Shown one piece after another: positions 1 to 14,100 of a stretch of 64,000 bases of DNA; within the stretch, counting starts at the first letter, position 1, and each line of letters starts with the position of its first letter. The notes beneath the pieces are model-generated. The model did not search any database. It was not told the origin of the DNA and saw only the letters and a program-made list of their open reading frames with translations. The DNA comes from Pegea sp. RAD2-039 (taxonomy: Eukaryota; Chordata; Thaliacea; Salpida; Salpidae). Location of the stretch: assembly GCA_034620365.1 (NCBI GenBank), contig JAQGEQ010000071.1, positions 3,038,001-3,102,000 of the forward strand, written 5' to 3'. A program made the translations under genes and the position numbers.

Positions 1-1211
1 GCCAGCGGTGAAGAGGGAGCAAGCTGCAGACTTTTTATCGATGTTGATGCACCTGGCTGTGGTTCTAAGCCAATATCACTCAAACGGAAGACTTATATCG
101 GACTCAAAGGAGTTCCTCGTCTTGGGGATTCCCCTTCCCAACTAAAGACTTCGACACCAGATTCGAGATCAAAAAACCATCCGAGTAGAGGATCTGATGT
201 AGCGCTGCGTTTCGTCAACGGAGACAAGTAAGCTGTGATGTCAGTGATGACGTAGCAGTCAGAAGATTGTTACAGAAACGAAGAAGTTTCCCCCATAACC
301 AAGGTGGACGTTGATCAACGACGAGGAGGGATCAGGAAAGGTCTGCAGCCCCAGAAACAGCTTCAACAGGTCCAGCAACCTCAGCAGGTAGTCACGCGGA
401 GGATGGCGCGACCCAAAAGCACTGACCCGGACAGCTTGCAAGGACACTTAAGTGAGTTGAATATAGTTTGTTGAAGTTGCCATGACGACGATCTTCATCA
501 GGAAGTTCAGTTGAGATGAGTGATGAGATGAGATTGAACAAATCGAAACGAAGCACGAAACGTCACAACCCTCGAAGACACACGCTCTCAAATGACATTG
601 ATATCATCCAAGTGATTTCTTTCTGATCATAATCTCTTCACATCAACTCAATCATGATCTCAATAGCTCGGATTGATCCGCAAATTGGATCGCGAAGTTG
701 GCGTTCTACAGCAATCGATCGAAGTGCTTGGAGATGTCTCTGAGCGACTTCATCGTCGTCTCGCTGACGTTATGGCCCACACACGCCACCATGCGGATAA
801 GCAAGCAAATGCAGCAGTGGAGAACTTCCAGTTGAGCGACGAGAAGCGATTGAATATGCTGCTTAGTGTTGTTGGTGATCTAACGCTGATGTCACGTGAT
901 CTGTTGTATCCAGATGCAACGGTGAGTCAACTCGGATCGTGATTGGTTAATTCTAACTTTGAATCACTTTGAAGGATATTCTATCAAAATGCAAAGTGGT
1001 TCGAGCTGATCAACAAGAAGATAACTGGAAGCTAGTTGAGGTTTGTTTGTGTCTTTAAAACTTTTTTTGATATCTAATTATTTTGTAGCTGTTGGAAGAA
1101 AAGTCGGCAAAGATCAAATCTTTAGAACAAGAAAAAGCGATTTTGATACAGGAGATGTTTAAACTAAAGTCACCCTCTCAAGTAGAAGATGATACTTCAA
1201 TCTTCATTTAG
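1..1211 (+). CDS. 3' end of an unrecognised gene with a C-terminal coiled coil (partial)
   Basis: Only the last exons are in the window; the 5' part lies outside. By hand I read exons 1-229, 276-451, 502-611, 667-921, 975-1040 and 1089-1211 (stop TAG 1209-1211), all with GT/AG borders and consistent phases. Exon 502-611 has no ATG but is required to keep phase between its neighbours. The protein fragment begins with a basic, Ser/Pro-rich linker and a Gln-rich patch (LQPQKQLQQVQQPQQ). It then has about 110 residues of heptad-like helix (LIRKLDREVGVLQQ, then HRRLADVMAHTRHH) and ends with a Lys/Glu-rich coiled coil (LLEEKSAKIKSLEQEKA) and a short acidic tail. The helical exons suggest a cytoskeletal or scaffold protein. 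I do not recognise the family and assign no function. The exons are clearly richer in G+C than the DNA that follows. A poly(A) signal candidate lies at 1721. Confidence 0.7.
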
Positions 1212-4200
1212 ATGGGTTTTCAAGTCTCTTAAGACATCTTACATCAGCTGTAATCTTCATCTTCATCATTTAAGAAGATTTAAAATTTAATTTAGATTTA
1301 ATCTAAAACTTAGTTTCTACTTTCAGTTCTTAGACTATTTTAGATTACATTCTGAAAATTTAGTGAAATTTTAGATAAATAATCTTTCTTGTTAATGATG
1401 ATGAACAATATAAAGTTTCATTCTGTAGTTGCCAAATTTAAACAAATATTTCAAAAATATTTTGTTTTTTCTTTAAGTCGTATAAATTCGATATTTTTCA
1501 AATCTGACTTAATTTTTTTTAGTTTATTCAAAATTGTTATTTTTTCTCCTGCGTCAAACAACTTTGAAATTATTTTTTCTTTCTCTATTTCAATTACTTG
1601 CATAATTCAATATCTTCAATAACAATCTAAAAATATTACAAGTGTTAGGAGTATTGAATTATTTTGCTGGATTTGTGAAAGATTTGATTTCGTGAAATTG
1701 TATTTGAAACAAAAGTTGGCAATAAACTGTTCTTACAAAGTCCCATAAACTAAAGTGAAGTTCTGTGACAGTCAGAGTAAAACGTCAGATGATTGGCTTA
1801 CAATCTTTTCTACAAATAAAATGATTTAATTAAGACTTCCACTTCAAATACAATTCCTAATCTACTGACAGTAAATTTTTATTAAATATTCAAAATAATT
1901 TAGGTAATTAAGCTAGTAATAAATTCTTGTGTCCTTCTAAAGATTTTCAGTTTAAATCATAAATAATCAAACACTAACAAGGGTTAAGTACAATAACTAG
2001 TAATCTATAATCAACAAAAATTTTCTTGATTAAAAGTCTTTTAGATTGAGAAGAAATCAAAAGTAAATGCAGCCTTTTGAATTAATAAGTGATTTATTTA
2101 ATGGCTTAGATAAAGCTTTTCATTTGCATTGTAAATACTGTGATGAACTTTCAATAAAACATACAAAAATCTTTTGTTTGATTTACAAAAAGCTCCTAGC
2201 TTTCAACATCACTAACCTCAGGGTTTTGTTCAAAACTTTTCATGATTGTATTTCTTGTGTAGAACAAACAAATTCAAAAATACTTAATACTTACTTAGAT
2301 TGAGTTTTATGAATTATACTTATATAAAAAACAAGTTTGACTTATTGTAAACTGTTTAAAAGTGTAAGTAAAATGTCACTATAACTATAATCAAGCAATT
2401 TTGATGGAATTTTTAAAAAGCTAATTTTTTTGCAATAAACTATTCAACAGTTTTTAGAAAGTATGCAGTTTTTGTTACTCAGAAAGATAGAAAAATTGGT
2501 AAAAGCTTTAGTAAGAAACTATGATCAGATGAATAATTAGTTAAATTTTATATGTTTTCAATTAAGTAAATACTTTGTAAAAGCATCAAATTTAAAACAA
2601 CTTCTTTTAAACTGATCTTTCGTTTAAAGACTATATGCTTAAAACTAATAGATTTAATAGGCAATTTTTTAACTCATGAAAATAACATCATTTAGTGAGT
2701 GAACATTTTCAAGATGATAAGTTTTCTAACTTCACATAAACATAGACGCTACTTGCACTATTTTAGTTTACTCATTTGCAAAAGGTATTTAATTTAAATA
2801 CTGTTTAACTCCTCAAATTAGCAAAGATAAGATATAATGAAAAAATAATTATTCTATTTATATAATCTCAGTATAAATTATAAGAAAATGCTGCACAGTT
2901 TTCATAATATCGAAAAATGTAAACAAGTTATTTGTCTAGATATTTTTTAATCTTTTTAGATTTTTATTCTAATCCTAACTTTGAGTATTGAAAGTTATCA
3001 ATTGAATTCACAATATCTGGCGTACTTCCAGGATAATTATTCTGAATAGTAAAAAAGTAGTTGTCTTAGATAGTATTGATGTGAACAATACTACTTGAAA
3101 AGCTCCTTAGTTTTAGTTAAAAGATAAAAAGCTGAATTAGATGCTATTTGGAAGGTTTTGGGGGTCAACTGGTTGTTTGCTAATTGCTTTTTCCTAATCT
3201 GTATTTTTATATTTTGATTTTTAAAAAGGAAACAAATTGAGTAGGATAAATGTAAAGCTTAGTACTTGTAATAAAGGAAATTTATTGTTTGAATATACAA
3301 TAATACTGCTGTGAATGAATTTAAGATGTAAGCAATTCCTTATTGAATTTTGAATAAAAATAAAAACTTTTTTAACTATGAAAACAGCTTCAATTATTTT
3401 CAAGATTTTTTGCTAGTATGTTGAACTTTGAGTTGAAATTTTCTCAAAACTTATTCATGGTTTTAGAAAGTGGTTTTATACTTAAACGCTTAATGAAACA
3501 AAGTTTTAAAGAAAGAAGAAGAAAGGTAAACATTTATTATAAATGATAAAGTGCAGAAAATGAAATAAAAAGCTTGAAAAAGAAATATTTATCTTAAGTG
3601 ATTACTGAGACTAAGAAGTAAACACTTTTTTAAGAGCAATAGATAAACATTTTCCTAATCTTTAATCTAACGTTTATATACTCAAGTTTAGAAACTCAGT
3701 GAAAATATATTATTTGAAAATTTATTAGAAAACTTGTAAGCTTTGATACATAAATTGCAAAAAAGGTAGCTTTACTCACAAAAATAAATGATAATATTAT
3801 CAATTTATTTTATAACTTTGCTAATCAGTTATTACTCAAATAATTAAAGGTTTTGTTTGTTTATTTTTCAACTTAGTTTGTTCAACAGCAGCTACAAGAA
3901 AAATAGTTTTATTTCTGCATCGGTGTACTTATCAGAAACCACCTGATTATAGAAAAAACTATATTCAATCCATATCTTAGCGGTTTTTTATTAGTACAAA
4001 AGGAGTTTTTTGTAAATTACACCACAAATAATTTGTTACTTTATAAACTTTGAACTGATATTTATGAGCATAATAAATTATGTTTTTGCCAAATTGCCTG
4101 CTTACTTTATTTTTTTCAACTTTTATTTTTTGCTTAGTTCTGAAGGATTTTTTTATGAAACTAAAAGGTATAAAAAGTTCTTATTTGCAAATTTATCAAA

Positions 4201-5130
4201 TAGTGTTTAAATTTAGTTTAATGACCGTGAAAGTTATAAAGGATTATTTGAGCATATTTCTTGCTTACTTCCAGAACTTCATTCGATTGTTTTAATTCTT
4301 ACTATGAAAGATTTGTCTTATGATTGTTAAGCTGAATATTTAGCTTAATAACTACTACTAGTTGTTGATTTTGCAAAAAGTAAGAGTTTAATCGTTTCAT
4401 GGTAATAAATTATTTCTTAATAATACAATAAATAAAAATTTGGTAAACATTAACAGCTTATCAGAAGTATTACTATCTACATGAACATTTATTTTTCCTC
4501 CTGTTCATCTGTTTATCCTAAACATATTTAAAAGTAGTATTTGTTTAGTTGGTAATTTATAATAACGTTGAATTATGTTGCCAATTAGAATAGAAATATG
4601 TTCAGGCAAGTAATTCTTTTTTAATAACTTTAAAAGTTTTTTTAATTGAAGAGCATTTAAAAACATGTTTTTATGCAAATCTATCTATTACTAACGATTA
4701 GATGCAACTAATTTTTTAGGTAATCATTTTTAAGTTATATTAATTTGTTTTAGACCAAATGGAGAGAAAATTAAAAAGTTAGTTTTAGTTTTGTGAGTTA
4801 GAAGAACATTTAAAGCATTATTGTATTTTTATTAAACTTTATTTCTACATTCACTAATTATTTAAATTGCTTAAATCGTAATTAATTTCTATGTTCAGTC
4901 TGCAACACTTGCTTTATGCTTGGCATCTTTAATATTTACCCTTTAAATTACCTTAAAACAAATGTGAGCCTGCAACATGTTAATAAGTAACTTCTTCATT
5001 TTAATTATTCAGCTAAAAACTGAAAAAATATTTCCCCTTTTCAAATTTAAGAAAAATTTCTTTTGTAGAAATTATTTTAAGTTTTTTTATTGTAAGTGGA
5101 TTCCTTTGATATTTTGTTTTTTGATTTTAG
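1212..5130. other. AT-rich spacer, no gene seen
   Basis: It holds the 3' UTR of the first gene and then about 3.4 kb of AT-rich sequence with only short chance reading frames. The missing first exon(s) of the p140Cap/SKT gene probably lie here or further upstream. The first exon I can support (5131-5212) has no in-frame ATG and starts in phase, needing one base from an earlier exon. I could not pick that exon out. Confidence 0.6.
1721..1726 (+). promoter_or_regulatory. Candidate poly(A) signal of the first gene
   Basis: AATAAA about 510 nt past the stop codon at 1211, the first perfect copy I noticed downstream. In DNA this AT-rich the motif is common by chance. Confidence 0.3.
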
Positions 5131-8100
5131 GTTCGAAGCAAAAGAAGAAAGGAAATAAGAAAGAAGAGTCAAAAAAAGCTGGTCTCATTGTTGAAACTAT
5201 TCGACGAAAAAAGTTTGTAGCAAAATTTACTTAGGACAAAAATTCATCGGAATATTTAATGAATAAAATTTATAATTTTTCATTTGTAGTTCTGATGAAG
5301 TTGATGAAATAGTCTCCAAGGAAAAGTTGAATAAAAATTTACAAACTTCAAGCCAATCAAAAGGCACTGATATGTTAACATCAACTGCAAGCTTTATTGA
5401 CAAAAGAGGTAATTAAAACCAGCCCAAAAATTCAGCCCACTTCAAATATTTCAATGTTGTTTTTGCTCTTATCTATATATTCAAGCGAGTAGTTAGAACA
5501 TTTGAATCATTTATCTACAAGTTGTACTAATAGCTGACTTTTGAGGTTCAGTTGAATTTTGATAACATTAAAGCATCGAGCTGTTTTGTTTTAATCAAAA
5601 ACTCATCATCATTTTAAATAATGTTTATAAAAAAAATTAACTTTAAAACTTCACTCTGACGTAATATCTTTTTATAAAGTTTTTAATTCCTTAAATTTTC
5701 ACTTATTGACAAAAACTGATCATTTGTATGTTGATAAATTGATTCAATTTAAAATAAACAAAAAGCAGAAATTTTAAGAATAAACTCTAACTAACTAATT
5801 AGATCGGTTTGATATTTATACTTTGAAATTATTTGCTACTAAAAAGATAAAATAAACAAACAAATAATGATGTCATGAAAATCTTACAAACTTACTTAAT
5901 TAAAAGTGATTTTTCTGCTTATCTAAACACTCAAATATAATTTAAAAATTGGATAAACATAGATAATAATTATAAAAATCTAACTTGAAAAGATTAGCAT
6001 TAAAATATACGAAGATTAGTTAAGAAAGATTTAAAGTTTATGTTTCAGTTTGTAAACTTTGGTATTAGCTTAAGTTTGTATGAAATTACTTTTGTCTTAC
6101 TTTTAGCTTAAGAAGATTTTATTAAATTATAATCTTACTGTATCCGATAATCAGTTTGAATTTAATTACAGATTAATCAATAAATACCCTAGCAAAGGTA
6201 TTACTAATGATTGAATTTGATTTTAGTAATTAAATAAGTTTCTTTTTGATTAACTCAGATATATTTTATAATAAATTAGACAAAGTTTTCGAGTTAAAAA
6301 AACGTTTTGAAAACGATAAACTTTAAGAACTTGATCTATGCTTGCCCACCCAAAGTGCAGTTTTAAAAATTCATCGAAAATATTTTGTAATATTCATTCT
6401 ACGAATGGTTTAACTGCAGATAGCAGCCATGGTAACATTTACCAGTAGCTTAAACCGGTTAAGGATTAAAAGAAATTTAATTGAAATCAGCAAACAAACC
6501 TTCTATAAAAACAATTATCAATTTTTCATCAACGTTTTTATTTATTCATTTATTTAGTTGCAGAATTTAAAAGATTTGTTTAGTTTAAGATTATTTTTTT
6601 GTATTTTTATCCTTAAATTAACAAACTACAAGATGTATTTACATTTGCTGGTTGTTAATGTGATTTCTTTTGTAATTACTTCTCATATTTAAAACAAAAA
6701 AAATGAGTTTAAAATTATATAGGAATTAGTTTTTTAACAATTTTTAACAATCACTTTGACTATATAATTTTTATTATATTATTTAGATGACAACAAATAC
6801 AACAACATACTAATAATGTTGAAAATAGGCTGTGAATGTGAGGTTTGCTTCAAAAAATACTGAATTTACTCTGAAAGTTAATTTTGAAAGAATCTTTCTC
6901 ACCAGTAACAGAAAGTAAACTGAATCAATTTAAACCACTAAAAAGTGTGTCTGCAAGCAACAAAGTTGACTTGACATGAAGTAAACTTAAAAGTTGATTC
7001 TTTTACTTGAATATTTTTGTGTTAAGTTTACAAACAGACGTCTTATAACAAAAATAAGAAGAGTTTTTGACTCAGCACTAAACACTTTTTACTTTTTTAT
7101 GGCCCGTAGTACCGCTGCACGACTTGTAGCCAGTCAAGCGTAGCATCTATTTAGTTGAATGTGAATTTTAGCGGTTAAAGATTGTTTGAATTTTTAGAGG
7201 CAGAAAAAGCTCTAAAACATGTAAGTGATTCGGTTTAAGTTTCACTCAGAGTATAAATTTCATGAGAAAGCTATTTTTATTACCTCAGTTAGTTTTATTT
7301 TTTAGTTTTATGGAAGTCTTGTATAGATATTTCATTACTGAATGCATATGTACTTGCAAAGTTTCATAGGACTTCAGTATTTTTTGCAACTTTTACACTT
7401 TGTAGTAAGAAATCTGTTGTCTTAAAATTTAACAATCTTAAGTTTTTAAATAGTTATAAAGATTTGTTACAAAATTGTTATAAAGGTCAAAGAATTAAGT
7501 TGGAAAAGTAGAAAACTTGATTCTAAATTTGAACAACGATCAAGTAAATTTGATTTGACAGAATTTGTAGAAAAAGTTTCACATTTACTATTTGTAATGA
7601 TAAAATGAGAATACATGACGATACTTAAGACTCAAATAGTCTAAGATGCAGTTTGATATGATTCTTTTTCTGAAAACATTTTTTAGAATTATTATAGAAA
7701 TGAAAACTTCTTGAACTTTTGAACACAACTTTGGAATTATATATTTGTTCCAATGTTTTCTTAGCTTTAAATCATAACTATCTTCTAATTCATACTGTAT
7801 TGATGATTTGAAAATTATTTTTATCAACTTTTTGGTAACTCACAAAGTTTTTCGCCGTCGAAAATAGTTTGATTAAATCAGCAAGATCTCAAGATCTCAA
7901 AATCTTATCATCATTCAGATTTGATGCTGTTATAAGTCATTGAGAATAAATATTTATCTACTTGTTTATACAGATGGCATTAATCTTTCTTCCTCATTTG
8001 AATTTATTCATTATTAGCTGATGTCGAGAAAAATAAACAGAGATTAACTTTTAAAATTACCAATTTTCTCCGAGCAACTATTTTACAAACTCTTTAATTT

Positions 8101-11100
8101 TATAATTTTGCGTTTAACTCTAGTAAACGAGGAATAGAAATAAAAAAAGTTTTCTAATTTGAAATTTAGCTTAAATTTATCAACAGTTTAAAAGTTGTGT
8201 GGATTGCACCCATGAAACAGAAATAAGTTTTCTTAATTAATAGTTTTTTATCAGATAATAAACTTTTTGATTCTAGTAACATATTTAGAAAGATCTTTAT
8301 TAGTTAGTTAATTAATTCAGAAAGACGGAAGCTACAATATTTTAGAACAAGTCAAGACAGCTGATTTTAAACATCAAACAACTGGTTGCTAATAAACCAA
8401 AATGAATTTCTACCAAATTGTATATAGAAAGACTTCAATTAAATTGACAATTTGTTGCAACAGCTGCCTAATATTTCATTGATTCTTGATATTTTTACAA
8501 ATTAATTTTTATTGTTTGAAGTTTTTAACTGGTACTTGAAATTATTAGAAGTAAAAGTGATAGACTACTCTTAGAGAAATCAGTTTTATCAAGATAGATC
8601 ATGATAAGGCAAGATGTGATCATTGCTATCAAACATAATGTAATTTCATTTGGTTTTATTTGTTCATTCACCACATCAAATTTATCTGTAGTCTAGTATT
8701 GAATTTTATGAAGTTTTGTAAAATTCATTGTGTTTATATATTCAAAGTTAAGCAGTTTCTAGCTTCATACTTATTTATGAGACTTGTATTTTAGTTCAGT
8801 TAACTAATTTCAGTTTAGTGTGGAATATAAACACTAAACACGAAAAAAATTATTAAGAGTCTAAAAAAATGTTGTGTTTGTTTAAACTTACCTTGCCAAA
8901 GTAAAACATTTATAAAACAACTTTTTCTTTCTTTTTATTGTAACAGTCGTTAACTTAATAAACTTTCTCAATATTTTACTAAAAGCTTTCACACATTTGT
9001 TAGTTATAATAGATGATATTAAAAAGTTGTTATTGAGGATAATATTCTGTGAATTCACTTTAAACAAACAAACCTTTTGTTGTTAGTGATGTTTATTCTC
9101 TCTATTAAATTATTTTGTAAGTCAAAAAAATTCAAGCTGTCAATTTTTAAGCAAAAGTAAAATCAGTATTTGTATTTGAGAAGTATTTTGTAGGTTTTTA
9201 GCTAACTTTTGAGTTTATAACATAGTTTAAATAAGATTTCATTCAAATGTTATTTTCTTGGTTAAATGCAAAGAATAAATTTCAGCTAAGTTTAAAATCT
9301 GTTAATTTGAGTTTAAACTTCAATCATTATCAGTGACTTGTGAGGTTTAGTAATCCTGGATAAGTTCAACTTGAAACACTTTTGGTCAAAAATTAACGAT
9401 TTAAAAAGAAACTTTAAAGTTTGTAACTTATAATTTAATCATTTAAGTTTTTAGAAAAGTTTATAAAACATTTTTTTAGTTTAAATGATTTATCTTTTAC
9501 CTGAATTTTTTTGCATTATTTTTTCATATTTAATTAGAGTTTACTTCGTATAGAAAGTGCAGACTTCGACAAAAACTTGATATTAAAACATTTTCAAGAT
9601 GTAGTGTTGATTCGATATAAATAACTCATAAATTTTATCGTTATGATGAAAAATTATTTTTATTTTACAGAGATAATTGAAGAAATTGTAGAAAAAGATG
9701 ACAAATTAGAAATGCAGAAAAACCCTTTGACTTTAAAAGTGATGCCATCGACAAATAATCAGCAAGAATCACTAGCATTACCATGGCAACAATCAGAAGA
9801 AAATCATAAATTTTTAAAAAGGGTAAATTAAAAATTACTGAAAAATTTATTAATACTAGTTTTAGTCAGTTTGTAGTTTTTACTAATTAAATGTAAACAA
9901 AATTAAGTAATTTGAAAACGGTACAAGGTTTACAGAAGATAAATTAAAATAATTTAAAACCATGAAAGTAATTTCAACCAGAAGTTATTCAACAATGTCG
10001 AGCCTTGAAAAAAGATTCTGTTTATCACAAACCTTGTCAAAATTTATCTTTTAGATTATTGTAAGAAATCAAAGCTAGAAGTAGAATAAATAACTTAAAT
10101 GTATCAGTAAAATGCTAACTTTAAATTAACTTTTAGTATGATGAATCTTATTTTATAATTTCACGGTTTTTTTTTAATAAAAATGTGTTTTTTAGGCAGA
10201 ATTAGATTCATTCAGTCCAATTGATACAATGAGCTCAGCAACGACAACTAGCGGTGACTGTGAATTTTATTCGTCGCCGTACAATGGTGTTATTTCTCAT
10301 CACGAAGCCGAGTTTAAACGAAACGCACTCATGCGTTACCTACAATGCAAGTTTCCTGAACATGCTTTGGCAATTTCTGGAATATCTTCAGAAAGTTTGG
10401 AAAATAATGTAAGAAGAATTTCAAAATTAATTTTAAATTGTTCTGACAATATTGAGACGGTGGATTCAAATATTAACAAAAACATTTTACTCTTTACTAC
10501 TTTTCTAATCTGTCACTTTTCTAAAATACAATATTGATTTTTAAATAATTTTTTATTTATTTAGTAAAGAATTAGTAATTAAATTGTTAATTGCTCAACA
10601 AATTTATTTAACCCAACAATGACATTAGCTAGAAAAAGTTAGTTGATGAAAATGGTTGTAATTTGTTTTTTTCGTATTTTTCTGTTTATACTTTCCTATT
10701 TTAACATCTGGTTTTTGATACTAACAGTAAAAAGTTGCTTAAATATCTGCAAAATGTCTTGTTCAAGAATTGCCGAAGGTCTCGTCTTCTTTCTAAATAA
10801 ATTTTCAGTTTTTTAATAAAATTTTAAGTTTTAATTTAAATATTTAAGAAATATTGGTCAATGACATTTTAAAGAAGATTATGAATTTAAAACATGTTTT
10901 TAAAACTTTAAATTTTATTCTAGAAACTATATTTGAGTAAGTCTGCAAAAATTACTTGCAAAGTTTTTTTAAAGCAACCAAATTTTGCCAGAAATATTTC
11001 AACCAAACAAAATTCGTTGCTAATCACCTAAAGGATAATTTTTCCGGCCCTAAGTAAATACAAATTTCTATAAACGTGTTCAATATGAAAAATGTCGACA

Positions 11101-14100
11101 AAAAGCTTAACATAATGATAAAATGGTAGATTATAACTTTTATGTAGAACAATAATCTGTCGGTCACTACTGCTAGTGATTAGTAATTTGTTGGCTAAAG
11201 TTTCTGCACTGCTAACCAAGCGTGGCAAGGTGGGTCAGTAAAAAGTGGTCAATGATGAAAGCAAGTTCTCTTAACTAATGCATATGCAACATGATTGGCT
11301 CATAAGACTGTTTGAAAACTTTGTTCAAATACTTATTAAAATGTTGTTACTATTGTACTCTAAAACCTTGTTCTGTGTGCTCAATAATTTTTGTTGATCT
11401 AAATAATCTGCTTTTATTATAGTACTTGCCGCTTCACTTGAAAAGTAAAACATCAAGATGATGATAAAACATTTGCTTAAAGTTGTAAAAAGTTTATACA
11501 TTAAAAAGTACCCAACTAAAATATGTTTTATGAATAGTAAAAAGTATTATGCTATTTAAAGTGTTTGCAAAAGAGCAAATTTTTCGTGAAAGATCAAGTC
11601 TTTAGAGGAAGATAAAAATGTTTGCATTTCAGTTGTCATTCATTTTATCATTGTTCTGACTTCAGCACTGACTTCAATATTAAGAAAAGTTCGAGCTCCT
11701 TGAAAAATTCTATTCTTTTTGAAGAATGCTTGTCATAAAAATTACTTGATAAACTTAGTTCAAAACGAAATTGCACAAACAAACTTATCAAGTATCTTAT
11801 GTAAGCAAATGTTTCTATTCTCTTCTTTCAGTGCATATTTTCTTCTCTTTAATCTTACATTTTAGCCGTAAAAGTTGGATAGTTTGCGGTAATCACGGAA
11901 TAACAAGTTTTTGTTTTGTTTACCAATACGAACAGATCGAAATAATTTTGTTGTTACAACAGTAAGACGTGTTCGATTGCTTCTTTAAATCTTTAACCTA
12001 AATGTTGTTCTCGTAGAAATTTGATATGCTGACGAATAAATATTTGGTTTCGACTCTTTTATAGGAGTCGATTTACTGTAAATTAATCAAAACATTCTAT
12101 TACAGGATATAGCTTTTTAAACAAGCTATTAAAACCATGTTATTCGACTATTGATGTAAAAGAGCTTATTTGTTGATACTAATTTTACAAAACTCTGACC
12201 TACAAATTTTTTTAGTTAAGATTACTTTCTCAAGCAATTAGAGAGTTTGAATTGATCTTTAATTAAATCTAAGAAAACTAACATCTAATTTTTCTAGTAT
12301 CTTAAACAATTTAAAGAACATGAATTATAAATTCTTTTCATAAATCTTTTGTACGGATTGTTGTGGAGCATTTTATGTCAAATCATTTTTAGTAATCTTG
12401 ATATCATTTTCAGAACAATTTGGAAAATTTAAAAGCAAGATGTAGAATGAGCCTGGCTGCAGAGCCTCGCCTTGATTCGATTATCTCTTCTGAAGAAGAC
12501 TGTTTAGATGAAACGGATGTTAGACTTCATAATGAAAAAGCAAGACATCATAGCCTCACAAGAGGAGGGTTTTTAAGATCAAGTCTTCCTATTGTTCGCT
12601 CACAAAGTCGAAGTCGTGAAGCACCATTAGGTAATTCGTAAATCTTTTTATTTTACTAATCTCAAGTTTACAACCTAGTGTGAAACATGTTTAGCCTTCT
12701 TAAAAATTAGCATCCTGGTTTTAATTAACTGAGAACTAGGTTACTATAAACAAGGTTATTTTTTTCATTTGAGATAACAATTTATCATTTAAAGTCTTGT
12801 ATTTAGTTGTTTGATATTTTCAAAATTGTTATAACTACAGCTAACAAGAATTAAAGATTTGATTTTAATATTTTATAAATTGATCAAATATTTAATTTTT
12901 ACAAAAAATTAAAGCAGCTTTAAACGAAATGAAAAAAAATAGAAAAATAAATCCCTTTTTAATTATTCAAAAGAATATTTAAGAAAAGGAATTTTCAGTT
13001 GAAAACTTGCAGCCTGAGTTTGTTGTTTAAAAATGCTTGTTAGGTATAAAGCTTTGGAAATGAAACTAACATTTGTGAGTATTATAAACGGAAAGAATTT
13101 TTTCTAATGCTCTAGAATCTTTCAATAAAATTTGTTTTGTTCGCAACTTCCTTCTTAAAAAACTTTTTTTGTCAAACTCACGCAGTTTGAGAGGAAGTCT
13201 TATTGATATTTACTAATTGATTTTTTTTTTCAAAAAGTTAAATTGAATCATCTCTTTTAGTAAAAAACTATCACGTGGATAAAAAATCTTACATTATACA
13301 ACAAACCCGTATTCTTTTACAGTCATCGCTTTTTAAAAATCTGTCTGGTTATTTGCACAAACAACAACTTGAACAAAAGATTTGCTTTCAATCAAATTTG
13401 AAATTATTTATTTGTATTCTGATTTTATTCAATGATATTAATATTCGTGAAAAGCTTAAGATGAAATTTGACATTTATATCGAGCAGTTTGTCTAACCAC
13501 CATTTATTTTTGTAATAATTAAACATATTTACTGTAAACTTCATCTAATTTATTTAATCAGAAAAAGTTTTTTTATTTGTAGTGGTAAAGACCAGTTTTT
13601 GATCAAAACTAAAAATATATAATCTCTAAAATATTTTTTCAGTTCTGACTATTAAGTCAAATATATCGATTAGTTTAAAGATATTTTTCAAGAAAAACAA
13701 GAAATTTTTATCAAACTTCTGTTTGTTTAATGAAGATTGTTTGATGATAAAACTTGTTATCCATATTTATTATTCTATTCATTTTATTACTTTCTATATA
13801 AGTATAAACATTTTTGGTTGTAATTCTTACCTACATTGATTACTTACAAGTTTGTATTTTAGAAATATTAGGAGCATAACCATCAACTAATTATGAAACT
13901 AATGTTTACTTTAAATGTTGTTTTTCAAAGCAGTTTTTTCAGTATATTAGATTAAGTTTATAAAATCAGAAATGAAAAAAAACTTTCCATTAATCAATTT
14001 CAGCTGACTTAAAAAAATATCAAAGTGATTTCGATTAACTTGATAAATTAACTGTTAGGAGAGTTATAGCAGAAAATTTTGAATTGATGATATAACTTAT

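Noticed and set aside
1389..5000. Small plus-strand frames (for example at 1389, 2067 and 4080)
   Set aside because: All are low-complexity Phe/Ile/Leu/Lys frames expected by chance in AT-rich DNA.
7100..7144. Short frame MARSTAARL as a histone-like N-terminus
   Set aside because: Only 14 codons, with no match beyond the first three residues and a stop straight after.
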